From the NCBI GenBank assembly GCA_018826025.1, contig JAHKAK010000005.1:1-19197 (forward strand): a stretch of DNA of 19,197 bases, in the 5' to 3' direction. A program made the translations under genes and the position numbers. Under the pieces are notes generated by a model. It did no database searches, was not told the DNA's origin, and saw nothing but the letters and a program-made list of their open reading frames with translations. Below, in pieces: positions 5,962 to 13,120 of the stretch. The stretch comes from Patescibacteria group bacterium. Its GTDB lineage: Bacteria; Patescibacteriota; Minisyncoccia; Portnoybacterales; GWB1-42-6. How positions within the stretch are numbered: the stretch's first letter is position 1; every line of letters begins with the position of its first letter.

Positions 5962-6888
5962 TTAGAATTTAATCATTCGTTGATCAAACTCTTTCATCAG
6001 TTTATCACTTTTTGACTGCGGGTGGAACATCAGGCACCAGTCGCTAATAAATACTTGGTTGCCTTCAAGCGAGTTTTCTTGGGGCCGCTTTTCCTGAATG
6101 CGCTTTTTTTGCCACTGGCCGGAGAGCTGTTCCAATTTATCCCCTATCCGGCCGTTGAGGAGCCGTTCCAAAATTTGGCGCCAGAAGGAAAAAAATAGCG
6201 CGGGCGGGATTTTTTTGGCGCCAGTGGCGTTTGGCCAAGGATAATTTTTCAAAAAATCCGCGAGCCATAAATTACTTTGGGTGAATTTTTTATAAAGCCC
6301 GGGTTGAATTTCCAGCAATAGCGTCAGCCGGCCATATTCCTGGGCCGCGTGCCAGTCGCGGGGTTTAATATCCGGGGTTATCTCCACCTTCTCTTCGGTC
6401 AGGTAGCAATTTAAGCAAATCCGATCTTGCGTCAGTTCGCCGTGCCGCCGTTGGCCCAGGAGGCCGACTAATCCGGTCAATAAAAGCCGGCCCAGCCATA
6501 AGCGATTTTTTCTAAGGATTATCAGCAAATCAAAATCGCTTTGTTTCTTGGTATTATAGCTGGTGAGCGAGCCGGTCGCGGCGACCAGGCGCAGCCAGGG
6601 AGACAGCGCCAAAAGTTTACCGATTTTTTTTAGCTTCTTCCATTTAAGCTGGGCTATTTTCAGCCTTTTTTGCCGCGTGGCGATTAACTCTTGGCGGCCG
6701 GACAAAAAATAGAGGCCGTTTTGCCGGCTGATATTGGCCGTTTCTTTCAGTTGTTGGCGAACGCCAAAAAACGAAATCTCCGGGCCGTCGGCTCGGAGAT
6801 ATTTAAAAATTTCAAGGGCAGTGAGGGGGTGCTCAAGCAAATCATAATAAACAAGCGGAGCCAGGATGGCTTTATGAAAGTTGATCAT
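5962..6888 (-). CDS. Nucleotidyltransferase-fold protein with N-terminal winged-helix-like region
   Basis: A 308-residue protein. Residues 1-65 look like a winged helix (VYYDLLEHPLTALEIFKYLR ... NGLYFLSG). The centre carries a pol-beta-type nucleotidyltransferase signature: G106-S107 followed by D118-F-D120 (ATGSLTS ... QSDFDLLIIL), where the paired aspartates would bind Mg2+ and the nucleotide. The third acidic residue may be E163 or E169 in EEKVEITPD. The C-terminal half is helical and basic. The substrate cannot be read from the sequence. ATG at 6888 overlaps the stop of the 590-aa gene by the ATGA arrangement, which implies translational coupling and a shared pathway with that envelope protein. 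Confidence 0.75.
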   Translation of the reverse strand: MINFHKAILAPLVYYDLLEHPLTALEIFKYLRADGPEISFFGVRQQLKETANISRQNGLYFLSGRQELIATRQKRLKIAQLKWKKLKKIGKLLALSPWLRLVAATGSLTSYNTKKQSDFDLLIILRKNRLWLGRLLLTGLVGLLGQRRHGELTQDRICLNCYLTEEKVEITPDIKPRDWHAAQEYGRLTLLLEIQPGLYKKFTQSNLWLADFLKNYPWPNATGAKKIPPALFFSFWRQILERLLNGRIGDKLEQLSGQWQKKRIQEKRPQENSLEGNQVFISDWCLMFHPQSKSDKLMKEFDQRMIKF

Positions 6889-8657
6889 GGCGTTATCGGC
6901 GCAATACCCGACGAATTGGTTATTGGCGGTAAAACACGGTCAATTATCGCGTGCATGCTGGCTTTAGAAGTGGCAAAGATGAGCTGGCTATTCACAATCG
7001 CGTAGTCCAGAGAAAGATCGGGTTCGGGTAAGTTGACATAACGGATCTGAATGCCGCGGTAAACATTATCCAACCAGATCGGTTTGGCCGGCAAATTGTT
7101 TTTAGCGTCAGGCAATAAAATTTTTAGGCCAGCGAGAGTTAATTGCTCCAAGTCTTTTAAGCTTTTTGCCAGATCATCAATTGAAGTTGAGGCAATGTTT
7201 TGAACTTCAATAATCAAACCCCAGCGGCCGGAATTCAGTTCGGAAATGAAAGGAGAAGAATCCGACTGGCCTTGCGAGTAGACAAAGAAAGAAAAGCGGT
7301 TCATCGCCAGCTGATTTTTGAGGGAGCCGGCGTTGATTTGTGTTGGCAGGTCGAATAAATCAATTTCCGTGGAAGAAGCTATTTTCGCTAAAGACGGAAA
7401 TTGTTCACGGCTGTCTTTAAAAAGCAAATAGATGAAGCCACCGGCTGGTTCATCAGTTTGAGATAGTTGCGCTATAGCTTCTTGAAAGTTGGCTTTTTCT
7501 TGCCCGGTTTTTAATTCAAAGATTTTTTGCGAGTCGGCTTTAAAGAGGGGCGTTGGCGCGGGCGTTGGCGTGGGGCTGGGTGTTTGCGTGGCGAGGCTTG
7601 GTCTGGGTGAAAGCGACGGCGAAATCTGGGCCGGCGAGGCAGGCTGTTTCAGGAAATACCATAAGCCGCCAATAATTAGCGCTAAAATCGCGATTGAGGA
7701 TAAACCGACCAAAGTGATTTTTTTCATATCCAATACCTCTTTGGGTTCGGTCGTGTCAAGCTGATTGTCGCGGGGTGCAGACCCGTAAGGCTCGCTTTGT
7801 TCGCCCCCGTAGAACTTATCGTCACGGGGCGCAGCGGCTGGCGGGGTTGGCGGAGGTATGAAAGTTTCTGGCGTCGCTGGTTTGGGTGTTGGCGGTAATG
7901 GCGGAGTTGGCGTTGGAGAGGGAGAAGGCATGGGTCTGGAGGGTGTTGGTTGAGTTGATAAACGATCTTCCGTGATCGGTAAATTAACTGGTGTGGCCGC
8001 GTAAAGCTCTTCGCCTTTTGGCGAATCGCCACGCGGCGCGGGTGCTGGCTTTGGTGGAATTATTTTAGCTGGCGCGGAGAGCGGAATTACTATCATCGGT
8101 TCGTTGGTTTTTTCGTCTATCCCCTTTTGAGCTTTTTTGATAAGCCGTTTGGCGCGCCACTTAGACAGCCAGCCAGCAGCGGGGTTATCTATTATTTTTT
8201 GCGCGTCAACTATCACTCCGTCAAATTCTTTAGCCGCTATTTTAAATTTCGCTTGGATTAAAATATCGCGCAATTCTTTCTCTTGCGTTTCTTGGGTTTG
8301 AATTAAATTTTCTTTGGTAATGCGGGCAGCTGCTTTTGCCGGCAAGCCCGGCGCGGCTCCATAAAGCTCGCTTTGTTCGCCCCCATAGAACTTATCGTCA
8401 CGGGGCGCGGCCGCGTAAAGCTCACTTTGCTCGCCACGCGGCGTGGCACGAGGCACGGCGCGAGGCGGGGTTGGCGGAGAAGTTTTGGCGTCGGTCATTT
8501 TTGCGGCTGGTTGCGAAGCAGCGGTTTTTAAGTCACCAGCCATTGTCCGGATAACAAATTGCGTCATCAGCGACGGCGAATCAGAAAAACCACTTTTTGG
8601 ATTAAGCGTGGAATTAGCTTCTTGGGATAAACTAGGTTTATTTTGTTTTATATCCAT
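6885..8657 (-). CDS. Proline-rich single-pass membrane protein with in-frame palindromic repeat insertions
   Basis: A 590-residue protein of unknown function. Residues 110-185 form a charged helical domain (LIQTQETQEKELRDILIQAK); 186-300 is a Pro/Thr/Ser-rich linker; a membrane helix lies at about 313-336 (ITLVGLSSIAILALIIGGLW); a second Pro-rich stretch (341-370) leads to an extracytoplasmic C-terminal domain (371-590) that shares its last 50 residues with the 232-aa protein downstream. The N-terminal half is therefore probably cytoplasmic. Residues 71-104, 206-223 and 274-297 are near-repeats (PRDDKFYGGEQSELYGAAP type) encoded by palindromic DNA repeats at 7767-7842, 7996-8040 and 8350-8450. 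An AGGGGGG Shine-Dalgarno-like run sits three bases before the ATG. The downstream nucleotidyltransferase is coupled by ATGA overlap. Confidence 0.85.
   Translation of the reverse strand: MDIKQNKPSLSQEANSTLNPKSGFSDSPSLMTQFVIRTMAGDLKTAASQPAAKMTDAKTSPPTPPRAVPRATPRGEQSELYAAAPRDDKFYGGEQSELYGAAPGLPAKAAARITKENLIQTQETQEKELRDILIQAKFKIAAKEFDGVIVDAQKIIDNPAAGWLSKWRAKRLIKKAQKGIDEKTNEPMIVIPLSAPAKIIPPKPAPAPRGDSPKGEELYAATPVNLPITEDRLSTQPTPSRPMPSPSPTPTPPLPPTPKPATPETFIPPPTPPAAAPRDDKFYGGEQSEPYGSAPRDNQLDTTEPKEVLDMKKITLVGLSSIAILALIIGGLWYFLKQPASPAQISPSLSPRPSLATQTPSPTPTPAPTPLFKADSQKIFELKTGQEKANFQEAIAQLSQTDEPAGGFIYLLFKDSREQFPSLAKIASSTEIDLFDLPTQINAGSLKNQLAMNRFSFFVYSQGQSDSSPFISELNSGRWGLIIEVQNIASTSIDDLAKSLKDLEQLTLAGLKILLPDAKNNLPAKPIWLDNVYRGIQIRYVNLPEPDLSLDYAIVNSQLIFATSKASMHAIIDRVLPPITNSSGIAPITP
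7767..7842. repeat. Palindromic repeat inserted in coding sequence, copy A
   Basis: Contains CGCTTTGTTCGCCCCCGTAG followed by AACTTATCGTCACGGGGCGC. The same 40-base core recurs at about 8369-8408 with one difference. GCGGGG/CCCC(G) blocks at its ends give it stem potential. It encodes residues 274-297 of the 590-aa protein. Confidence 0.8.
7996..8040. repeat. Palindromic repeat inserted in coding sequence, short variant copy C
   Basis: GGCCGCGTAAAGCTC, then a TTCGCC-TTTT-GGCGAA hairpin, then TCGCCACGCGGCGCGG. The outer GCCGCGT/ACGCGGC arms pair. Shares both ends with the right part of copy B. Encodes residues of the RGDSPKGEELYAA segment. Confidence 0.75.
8350..8450. repeat. Palindromic repeat inserted in coding sequence, copy B (two units in tandem)
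   Basis: A full copy of the 7767 unit is followed directly by a GGCCGCGTAAAGCTC...TCGCCACGCGGCG unit like the one at 7996. Together they encode residues 71-104 of the 590-aa protein without breaking the frame. Confidence 0.8.
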
Positions 8658-8731
8658 AATCCCCCCTAGGGATAAGTGATAAGTTATAAGTGGTCAGTGA
8701 TAAGTAAGAAGTAAAAAGGCGGCAGGAATAT

Positions 8732-10873
8732 TTATTGGTTTTCGGGGAAATTATTTTTTTGCGTGTTGCGCATGGTTAAGTTAATGCGGCCCATGTCATC
8801 AATATTTTTTACTTTAACCGTGACCGAATCCCCTACTTTTACTATATCATCAACTCTTTCCACACGAAAGGGGGCGAGCTCCGAAATGTGGACAAGTCCT
8901 TCCTGTCCCGGCAGAATTTCCACGAACGCGCCAAAATTAATGAGGCGCGTGACCTTGCCTTGGTAAATTTCGCCGGCCGTCACTTCATGGGTTAGGTTTT
9001 TAATCCACTCAACCGCTTTTTGGGCGGAGGCTTCGTCAATGGAGGTGACGAAAATCAAGCCCGAGTCCTCAATATCAATTTTAACACCGGTCTGAGCGGT
9101 GATTTCATTGATCACTTTGCCGCCGGGGCCGATGACGTCGCGAATTTTATCGGGGTTAATTTGAATAGTAATAATGCGCGGGGCAAAGGGCGAAAGATTG
9201 GGTCTGGCCGTGGCAATGGCGTTGTTCATGCATTGCAGAATATGTAAGCGCGCTTCTTTGGCCTGGGCCAGCGTGTCGCGTAAAATATTTAAGTCTACCC
9301 CTTCAATTTTAACATCCATTTGCAGGCCGCAAACGCCCTGTGCGGTGCCGGCTATTTTGCAATCCATGTCGCCGTGATGGTCTTCCGGACCCTGGATGTC
9401 GGTCAACACTTTGTATTTTTTGCCATCGGTGTCAATCATTAAGCCCATGGCAATGCCGGCCGCGGGCGATTTTATCGGCACACCCGCGTCCATTAAGGCG
9501 AGGGAGGAGCCGCAAACCGAAGCCATGGAGGAGGAGCCATTGGAGGATAATATCTCTGAAACCACGCGAATGGTGTAGGGAAAATCTTTTTCGTCGGGGA
9601 TAAGCTGCATCAGCACCCGTTCGGCCAGCGCGCCATGGCCGATTTCCCGGCGGCCCGGGCCGCGAAATCCGCCGGTTTCGCCCACCGAGAAGGGCGGAAA
9701 ATTATAATGATGGATGAAACGTTTTTTATATTCTTCTTCCAAGCCATCAATGATTTGTTTGTCGCCCGGCGAGCCCAGCGTCACCGTGGCCAGCGCTTGG
9801 GTATTGCCGCGATTAAAAAGCGCGGAGCCGTGGGTGCGGGCCAGAACTCCGACGCGGCAGGAAAGTTCGCGAACCTCATTCAACTTGCGATTATCCGGCC
9901 GGCGTTCGTTTTTCAAGATATTGGTATGAACGGTGGCATCAATTCTTTCCTCAAAGAAAGAGGCGGCCAGTGAAACTTTATCATCCACTTCTTCGGTTTC
10001 ACTCTCCCGGATGAATTTAACTAAATCGTAGTGCAATTGGCCTAAGCGGTTTTGGCGGGTGTGTTTTTCTTTGGCAAAAATCGCCTCGTCTAATTTATCT
10101 TCTAGGAATTTACCGACTTTATTTTTTAGCTCCGCGGAGATAGATTTAATTTCCAGCTGTTTTTTTTGCGGTTTAAGCTCCGCGATAATTTCATTTTGAA
10201 AAGTGATAAGTTCTTCGTTGGCTTTCTGGCCCGCGGCAATGGCGGCCAGCATTTCTTCTTCCGGCAATTCTTTGGCGCCCGCTTCCATCATATTAATTTT
10301 TTGCGCGGTGCCGGCCACGACAATCTCCAAATCTCCGGCAACCCGCTCTTCAAAAGTCGGGTTGATTATGAATTGGCTATCTTGGCGGCCCACGCCGAGC
10401 TGAGCTCGGCCCACGCGAACGCCGGCCACCGGCCCGTCCCAGGGAATATCCGAGATGGACAGTGCCAAAGACGCCGCTAAAATGCCCAAAACATCCGTGT
10501 CGTTAGCTTTGTCATATGACAATACGGTTATGGCGACCTGAATTTCATTGCGGATGGCCTGGTTAAAACGTGGCCGCAAAGTTCGGTCAATGAAGCGGCC
10601 CTTTGTAATCGCGCTGTCTTGGGCCCGGCCTTCACGCTTAATAAAACGGCTGCCTTTGATTTTACCGGCCGCGTATAATTTTTCTTCGTAGTCAACGGTG
10701 AGCGGTAAATAGTCGCACCGTTCTTTGGTTTTGGGGTTTAAAACCGCGGTGGCCAGCACCGTGGAATCTCCATAGGTCACCAAAACCGAACCATTGGCTT
10801 GTTGGGCCAGCTCCCCCACTTCCACGCGCAAGGCGCGCCCGCCAAAGTCGCGGGTAAAAATTTTCTTGTCCAT
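8732..10873 (-). CDS. pnp: Polyribonucleotide nucleotidyltransferase (PNPase)
   Basis: Full-length 713-residue PNPase, the phosphorolytic 3'-5' exoribonuclease that works as a trimer with a central RNA channel. RNase PH domain 1 (about 1-140, FIKREGRAQDSAITKGRFID), the helical linker (about 230-310), catalytic RNase PH domain 2 (about 320-545, with FRGPGRREIGHGALAER at 403-419 and GDMD at 511-514, the metal-binding aspartates), the KH domain (about 574-620, GPGG loop at 582-585) and the S1 domain (about 634-703, INFGAFVEILPGQEGLVHIS) are all present. No Shine-Dalgarno before the ATG. It lies downstream of rpsO and a NYN nuclease on the same strand, extending the classical rpsO-pnp pairing. 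The leader holds copy 2 of the CCCCGTTAGAA element. Confidence 0.98.
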   Translation of the reverse strand: MDKKIFTRDFGGRALRVEVGELAQQANGSVLVTYGDSTVLATAVLNPKTKERCDYLPLTVDYEEKLYAAGKIKGSRFIKREGRAQDSAITKGRFIDRTLRPRFNQAIRNEIQVAITVLSYDKANDTDVLGILAASLALSISDIPWDGPVAGVRVGRAQLGVGRQDSQFIINPTFEERVAGDLEIVVAGTAQKINMMEAGAKELPEEEMLAAIAAGQKANEELITFQNEIIAELKPQKKQLEIKSISAELKNKVGKFLEDKLDEAIFAKEKHTRQNRLGQLHYDLVKFIRESETEEVDDKVSLAASFFEERIDATVHTNILKNERRPDNRKLNEVRELSCRVGVLARTHGSALFNRGNTQALATVTLGSPGDKQIIDGLEEEYKKRFIHHYNFPPFSVGETGGFRGPGRREIGHGALAERVLMQLIPDEKDFPYTIRVVSEILSSNGSSSMASVCGSSLALMDAGVPIKSPAAGIAMGLMIDTDGKKYKVLTDIQGPEDHHGDMDCKIAGTAQGVCGLQMDVKIEGVDLNILRDTLAQAKEARLHILQCMNNAIATARPNLSPFAPRIITIQINPDKIRDVIGPGGKVINEITAQTGVKIDIEDSGLIFVTSIDEASAQKAVEWIKNLTHEVTAGEIYQGKVTRLINFGAFVEILPGQEGLVHISELAPFRVERVDDIVKVGDSVTVKVKNIDDMGRINLTMRNTQKNNFPENQ

Positions 10874-10922
10874 AGAAAACGAGAGTCAATCGTCTTGACA
10901 GGAGACCGGGCAAAAGAGTAAA

Positions 10923-11023
10923 CCCCGTTAGAAATTATTGAATAAATTGATTACTGTAAATAAATTATTAGACTACGGTAAGATATTCACACATCGTATA
11001 GCACAAAATAATTTCTAACGGGG
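10923..11023. repeat. CCCCGTTAGAA inverted-repeat element, copy 2 (101 bp), in the pnp leader
   Basis: Starts CCCCGTTAGAAATTATT and ends with its exact reverse complement, a perfect 17-bp terminal inverted repeat. The interior is AT-rich and does not carry the GGCGAATCGCC dyad of the other two copies, so it is a diverged or different subtype. It begins 49 bp upstream of the pnp start. Confidence 0.85.
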
Positions 11024-11119
11024 CGAAAAGAGAGGAGCACACAATATAGGTTAATTGTGTATTTTTCTCTTTTCCCCTTCTCGCCAGTCGTCTATCAAAA
11101 ACTTCTTAACTCTTAATTA

Positions 11120-11623
11120 TCATATTAAGTACTTTTTATTATTTTCCCCCAAGTCAATAAAATCATCAGTGGCTTCTTTCAGGTGTCCCGAAGTTGAGCG
11201 GCCAAAACCGATGACTTCCACCTGGCAGCCAAAATTCACTTTCAAAAATTCTACTAATGGCACAAAATCTCCGTCGCCGGTGACGAGCACTATGGCATCC
11301 AGCTTGGGTCCCATTTTTATCGCGTCTACCGCCACTCCAACATCCCAATCCCCTTTTTTCATCCCGCCCGGAAAAATCTGCAAGTCTTTTAATTTTACTT
11401 CAATGCCGGCTTTGGTGAGCGCGTCCACGAAGGCTTGCTCTTCTCCGCTTTCCGTACGAATAGAATAAGCCAGGGCGCGGATTAAGTGCCGGCCGGCAAT
11501 AGCGGTTTTTAAAACTTCTTTGAAATTAACCTTGGCGTGGTAGAGGTTTTTGGCCGAGTGGTATAAATTCGGCACATCAATGAAAACTCCGACCCGCTGG
11601 TCTTTATGTTTGATGACAGACAT
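11120..11623 (-). CDS. NYN/LabA (DUF88) domain putative ribonuclease
   Basis: A 167-residue single-domain protein of the NYN (PIN-like) superfamily, whose studied members are metal-dependent ribonucleases. The acidic active-site set is visible: D16-x-x-N19 in VGVFIDVPNL, D94 and D100 in GDWDVGVAVDAI, and D117/D119 in VLVTGDGDF. The remaining fold pattern (LVEFLK ... VEVIGFG ... LKEATDDFIDL) is complete, so the length is that of a stand-alone domain. It lies between rpsO and pnp on the same strand, which suggests a role in RNA processing or decay beside PNPase; this is inference from context. The gaps on both sides are large (108 and 246 bp) and hold palindromes, so each gene may be separately expressed. 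Confidence 0.9.
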   Translation of the reverse strand: MSVIKHKDQRVGVFIDVPNLYHSAKNLYHAKVNFKEVLKTAIAGRHLIRALAYSIRTESGEEQAFVDALTKAGIEVKLKDLQIFPGGMKKGDWDVGVAVDAIKMGPKLDAIVLVTGDGDFVPLVEFLKVNFGCQVEVIGFGRSTSGHLKEATDDFIDLGENNKKYLI

Positions 11624-11635
11624 GAGAATCGCTTT

Positions 11636-11728
11636 ACTCGCGAACTTTACGCGAATTTCCGCTAATTAAACACGAATCAAATTATAAAATTCGTGTCGTA
11701 TTCGCGGTAATTAGTGCATGATTCGTGA
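11636..11728. repeat. AT-rich nested palindrome between rpsO and the NYN gene
   Basis: ACACGAAT and ATTCGTGT form the core around a TA-rich loop, and GCTAATTA/GGTAATTAG continue outward with gaps. Similar CGCGAAT/ATTCGCG fragments occur near 270-295 and 14140-14190. It may act as a processing site or terminator for rpsO, which has no other one. Confidence 0.6.
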
Positions 11729-11731
11729 TGC

Positions 11732-11998
11732 CTACTTCTTTAACTCTAGTTTCTTCAATAGTTTTTTATGCCTCTCCGGATCTTCTTTAGAGAGATAGTC
11801 CACTAATTTTTTGCGTTTGGCCACCATTTTTAAAAGGCCAAAGCGGGAATGGTTGTCTTTGGCGTGTTTTTTCAAATGCAGGGTGAGCTTTTTGATCTGG
11901 GCGGTCAAAATCGCGGCTTGCACTTCCGGCGACCCCGTATCGGTGCCATGCACCTGGAATTCTTCAATTACTTTGGATTTTTTTTGTTTTTTTAGCAT
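11732..11998 (-). CDS. rpsO: 30S ribosomal protein S15 (uS15)
   Basis: Complete 88-residue uS15, which binds the 16S rRNA central domain and nucleates the small-subunit platform. Family hallmarks are present: the basic N-terminus, HGTDTGSPEVQAAILTAQI, LTLHLKKHAKDNHSRFGLL and the C-terminal RKKLVDYLSKEDPERHKKLL. It has its own promoter (12203-12231) and a leader of about 200 nt that contains copy 3 of the CCCCGTTAGAAG element; S15 of other bacteria represses its own mRNA through leader structures, so that element is placed where such control would act. The first 41 codons are duplicated at 14001-14122. Confidence 0.98.
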   Translation of the reverse strand: MLKKQKKSKVIEEFQVHGTDTGSPEVQAAILTAQIKKLTLHLKKHAKDNHSRFGLLKMVAKRKKLVDYLSKEDPERHKKLLKKLELKK

Positions 11999-12036
11999 GT
12001 AGAAGCAACTTTACGCAAGGTATAAACGCAAATTTA

Positions 12037-12144
12037 CCCCGTTAGAAGTTCAGCCGGCATTAGCTCAATAAGGAGTTATCAGGCGAATCGCCGGCGGCTT
12101 GCTTTAGTGGTATTAAAAAGTTTATGTTTAAACTTCTGACGGGG
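12037..12144. repeat. CCCCGTTAGAAG inverted-repeat element, copy 3 (108 bp), in the rpsO leader
   Basis: Starts CCCCGTTAGAAGTT and ends AACTTCTGACGGGG, a 14-bp terminal inverted repeat with one mismatch. Interior GGCGAATCGCC and CGGCTT are shared with copy 1 at the same relative position. Absent from the duplicated rpsO leader at 14123-14232. Confidence 0.85.
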
Positions 12145-12202
12145 TTTACGCCACTGGCGTTTATTTTTTGCATGGATTTTATTTGCGTGAATTAGCGTCT
12201 AT

Positions 12203-12231
12203 AAGATAACATAAAGCTAAAAAAAATGCAA
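12203..12231 (-). promoter_or_regulatory. rpsO promoter
   Basis: On the minus strand TTGCAT (12231-12226), a 17-bp spacer beginning with seven T, and TATCTT (12208-12203). The whole unit is preserved in the second copy at 14233-14261, which supports its function. Confidence 0.7.
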
Positions 12232-12245
12232 CTGGCCGATAAAAA

Positions 12246-12327
12246 TTTAACTCACCCCAACCCTCTCTTTAAAAAAGAGAGGGAGGTTCCTCCTCTTTTT
12301 CTAAAGAGGAGGTTAGGAGGAGTTAAA
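12246..12327. repeat. TTTAACTC/GAGTTAAA double-hairpin repeat, gene-free copy 2
   Basis: Ends TTTAACTC and GAGTTAAA are perfect inverted repeats. Inside are CCCTCTCTTT/AAAGAGAGGG and CCTCCTCTTT/AAAGAGGAGG hairpins. Lies immediately upstream of the rpsO promoter. Confidence 0.88.
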
Positions 12328-12380
12328 TTCATATCCCTATATTCGTAATCGGCGGCAATTCGTAATTTGTAGGAGCAAAT

Positions 12381-12413
12381 AAAAAACAGGCAAAGTTGGT
12401 TCTCTGCCTGTTT
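12381..12413 (-). terminator. Intrinsic terminator of the orphan gene at 12457-12951
   Basis: AACAGGCA (12385-12392) pairs with TGCCTGTT (12405-12412); on the minus strand the hairpin ends in TGTTTTTTA. A separate perfect 11-bp palindrome (CTTGCGAAGTC/GACTTCGCAAG, 12425-12447) lies between the stop codon and this hairpin. Confidence 0.85.
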
Positions 12414-12424
12414 GGGAATTGATT

Positions 12425-12447
12425 CTTGCGAAGTCGGACTTCGCAAG
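12425..12447. repeat. Perfect 11-bp palindrome after the orphan gene
   Basis: CTTGCGAAGTC, one base, GACTTCGCAAG. It has no T-run of its own, so it is likely a short dispersed palindrome or an RNA-stabilising hairpin at the 3' end. Confidence 0.7.
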
Positions 12448-12456
12448 GTTTGTGCA

Positions 12457-12951
12457 CTATGGAACGATTTCCGCCTCGTCAAGGCCGAATAGGAGAGTCT
12501 GGGAATCTTTAAATATTTCTGCCAGCTGGTCAGCACCTTCCGGAGAAACTACGCGAAACATCCCGAGTGCATCTTTCTTGAGGACTTCATAGCCGCCGTT
12601 CTCGTATCCTGGATTTAGGACGTATCCCGCCTGAAGTTTGCGGGCCGCTAAAAGGAATCCAATCCATTTTTGCCGGAATTCTTCGGGCGCGGGTCCGTCC
12701 GGTGTTTTGATGATTTTGATTCGTAAATCGTAGAGCGGCTCTTTAGGCCTGATGCAGAGCACGCCGTTTTCGTCGCGGCAATATTCGAGAAATCCGCTTT
12801 CGACCATCTCGGTGGTCATGGAGACAACCCTGGCTTCGGGCAGATCAATCTGGAAATTCTGGATAATGACTTCGCGCAACGCCGCCAGTACTTCAGTTAA
12901 GTCTTCGTAAATCGTTTTATCGCGTTCTTCATTCCCGTCCATAATTTCCAT
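12457..12951 (-). CDS. Hypothetical protein, 164 aa
   Basis: No family recognised. It is acidic, predicted soluble and without signal peptide or membrane segment. It begins MEIMDGNEERDKTIYEDLTE, so the start could be residue 1 or the Met at residue 4. A helical N-terminal part (about 10-65) is followed by mixed segments (LYDLRIKIIKTPDGPAPEEF, RVVSPEGADQLAEIF). It has its own terminator and is separated from both neighbours by palindromes. A perfect GGCTTAAT/ATTAAGCC dyad upstream (13001-13019) could be an operator. It appears to be a solitary accessory gene. Confidence 0.65.
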   Translation of the reverse strand: MEIMDGNEERDKTIYEDLTEVLAALREVIIQNFQIDLPEARVVSMTTEMVESGFLEYCRDENGVLCIRPKEPLYDLRIKIIKTPDGPAPEEFRQKWIGFLLAARKLQAGYVLNPGYENGGYEVLKKDALGMFRVVSPEGADQLAEIFKDSQTLLFGLDEAEIVP

Positions 12952-13000
12952 TCCGATGAAATGGACATCCTAGCGCACGTAACCGAGACCCATTCATGCT

Positions 13001-13019
13001 GGCTTAATTCCATTAAGCC
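13001..13019. promoter_or_regulatory. Operator-like dyad upstream of the 12457-12951 gene
   Basis: GGCTTAAT-TCC-ATTAAGCC is a perfect 8-bp inverted repeat about 50 bp upstream of the start codon. The role is inferred from position only. Confidence 0.4.
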
Positions 13020-13020
13020 C

Positions 13021-13064
13021 AACCAAAAAACTACCTACTTTGCAGGATAGTTTTTTGGTTTTTT
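13021..13064. terminator. Bidirectional intrinsic terminator after the TPR-like gene
   Basis: AACCAAAAAACTA (13021-13033) pairs perfectly with TAGTTTTTTGGTT (13048-13060). It is T-rich on both strands and lies about 60 bp past the stop at 13121. Confidence 0.85.
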
Positions 13065-13120
13065 AATCTTCGAACGATGGATAGTATTATTCGGGAATTG
13101 AGAAATTGTGGCTCAAACAA

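Noticed and set aside
7724..8032. Second minus-strand frame inside the 590-aa gene
   Set aside because: A shadow frame caused by low-complexity Pro-rich coding and palindromic repeats.
8670..8712. Repeated GATAAGT motifs before the 590-aa gene (also near 1462-1478)
   Set aside because: Short low-complexity slippage-type repeats; no dyad or conserved spacing that would suggest binding sites.
11039..11072. Plus-strand terminator (ACACAAT/ATTGTGT followed by T-run)
   Set aside because: No plus-strand gene lies upstream; the 7-bp AT-rich stem is weak and the local transcription is minus-strand.
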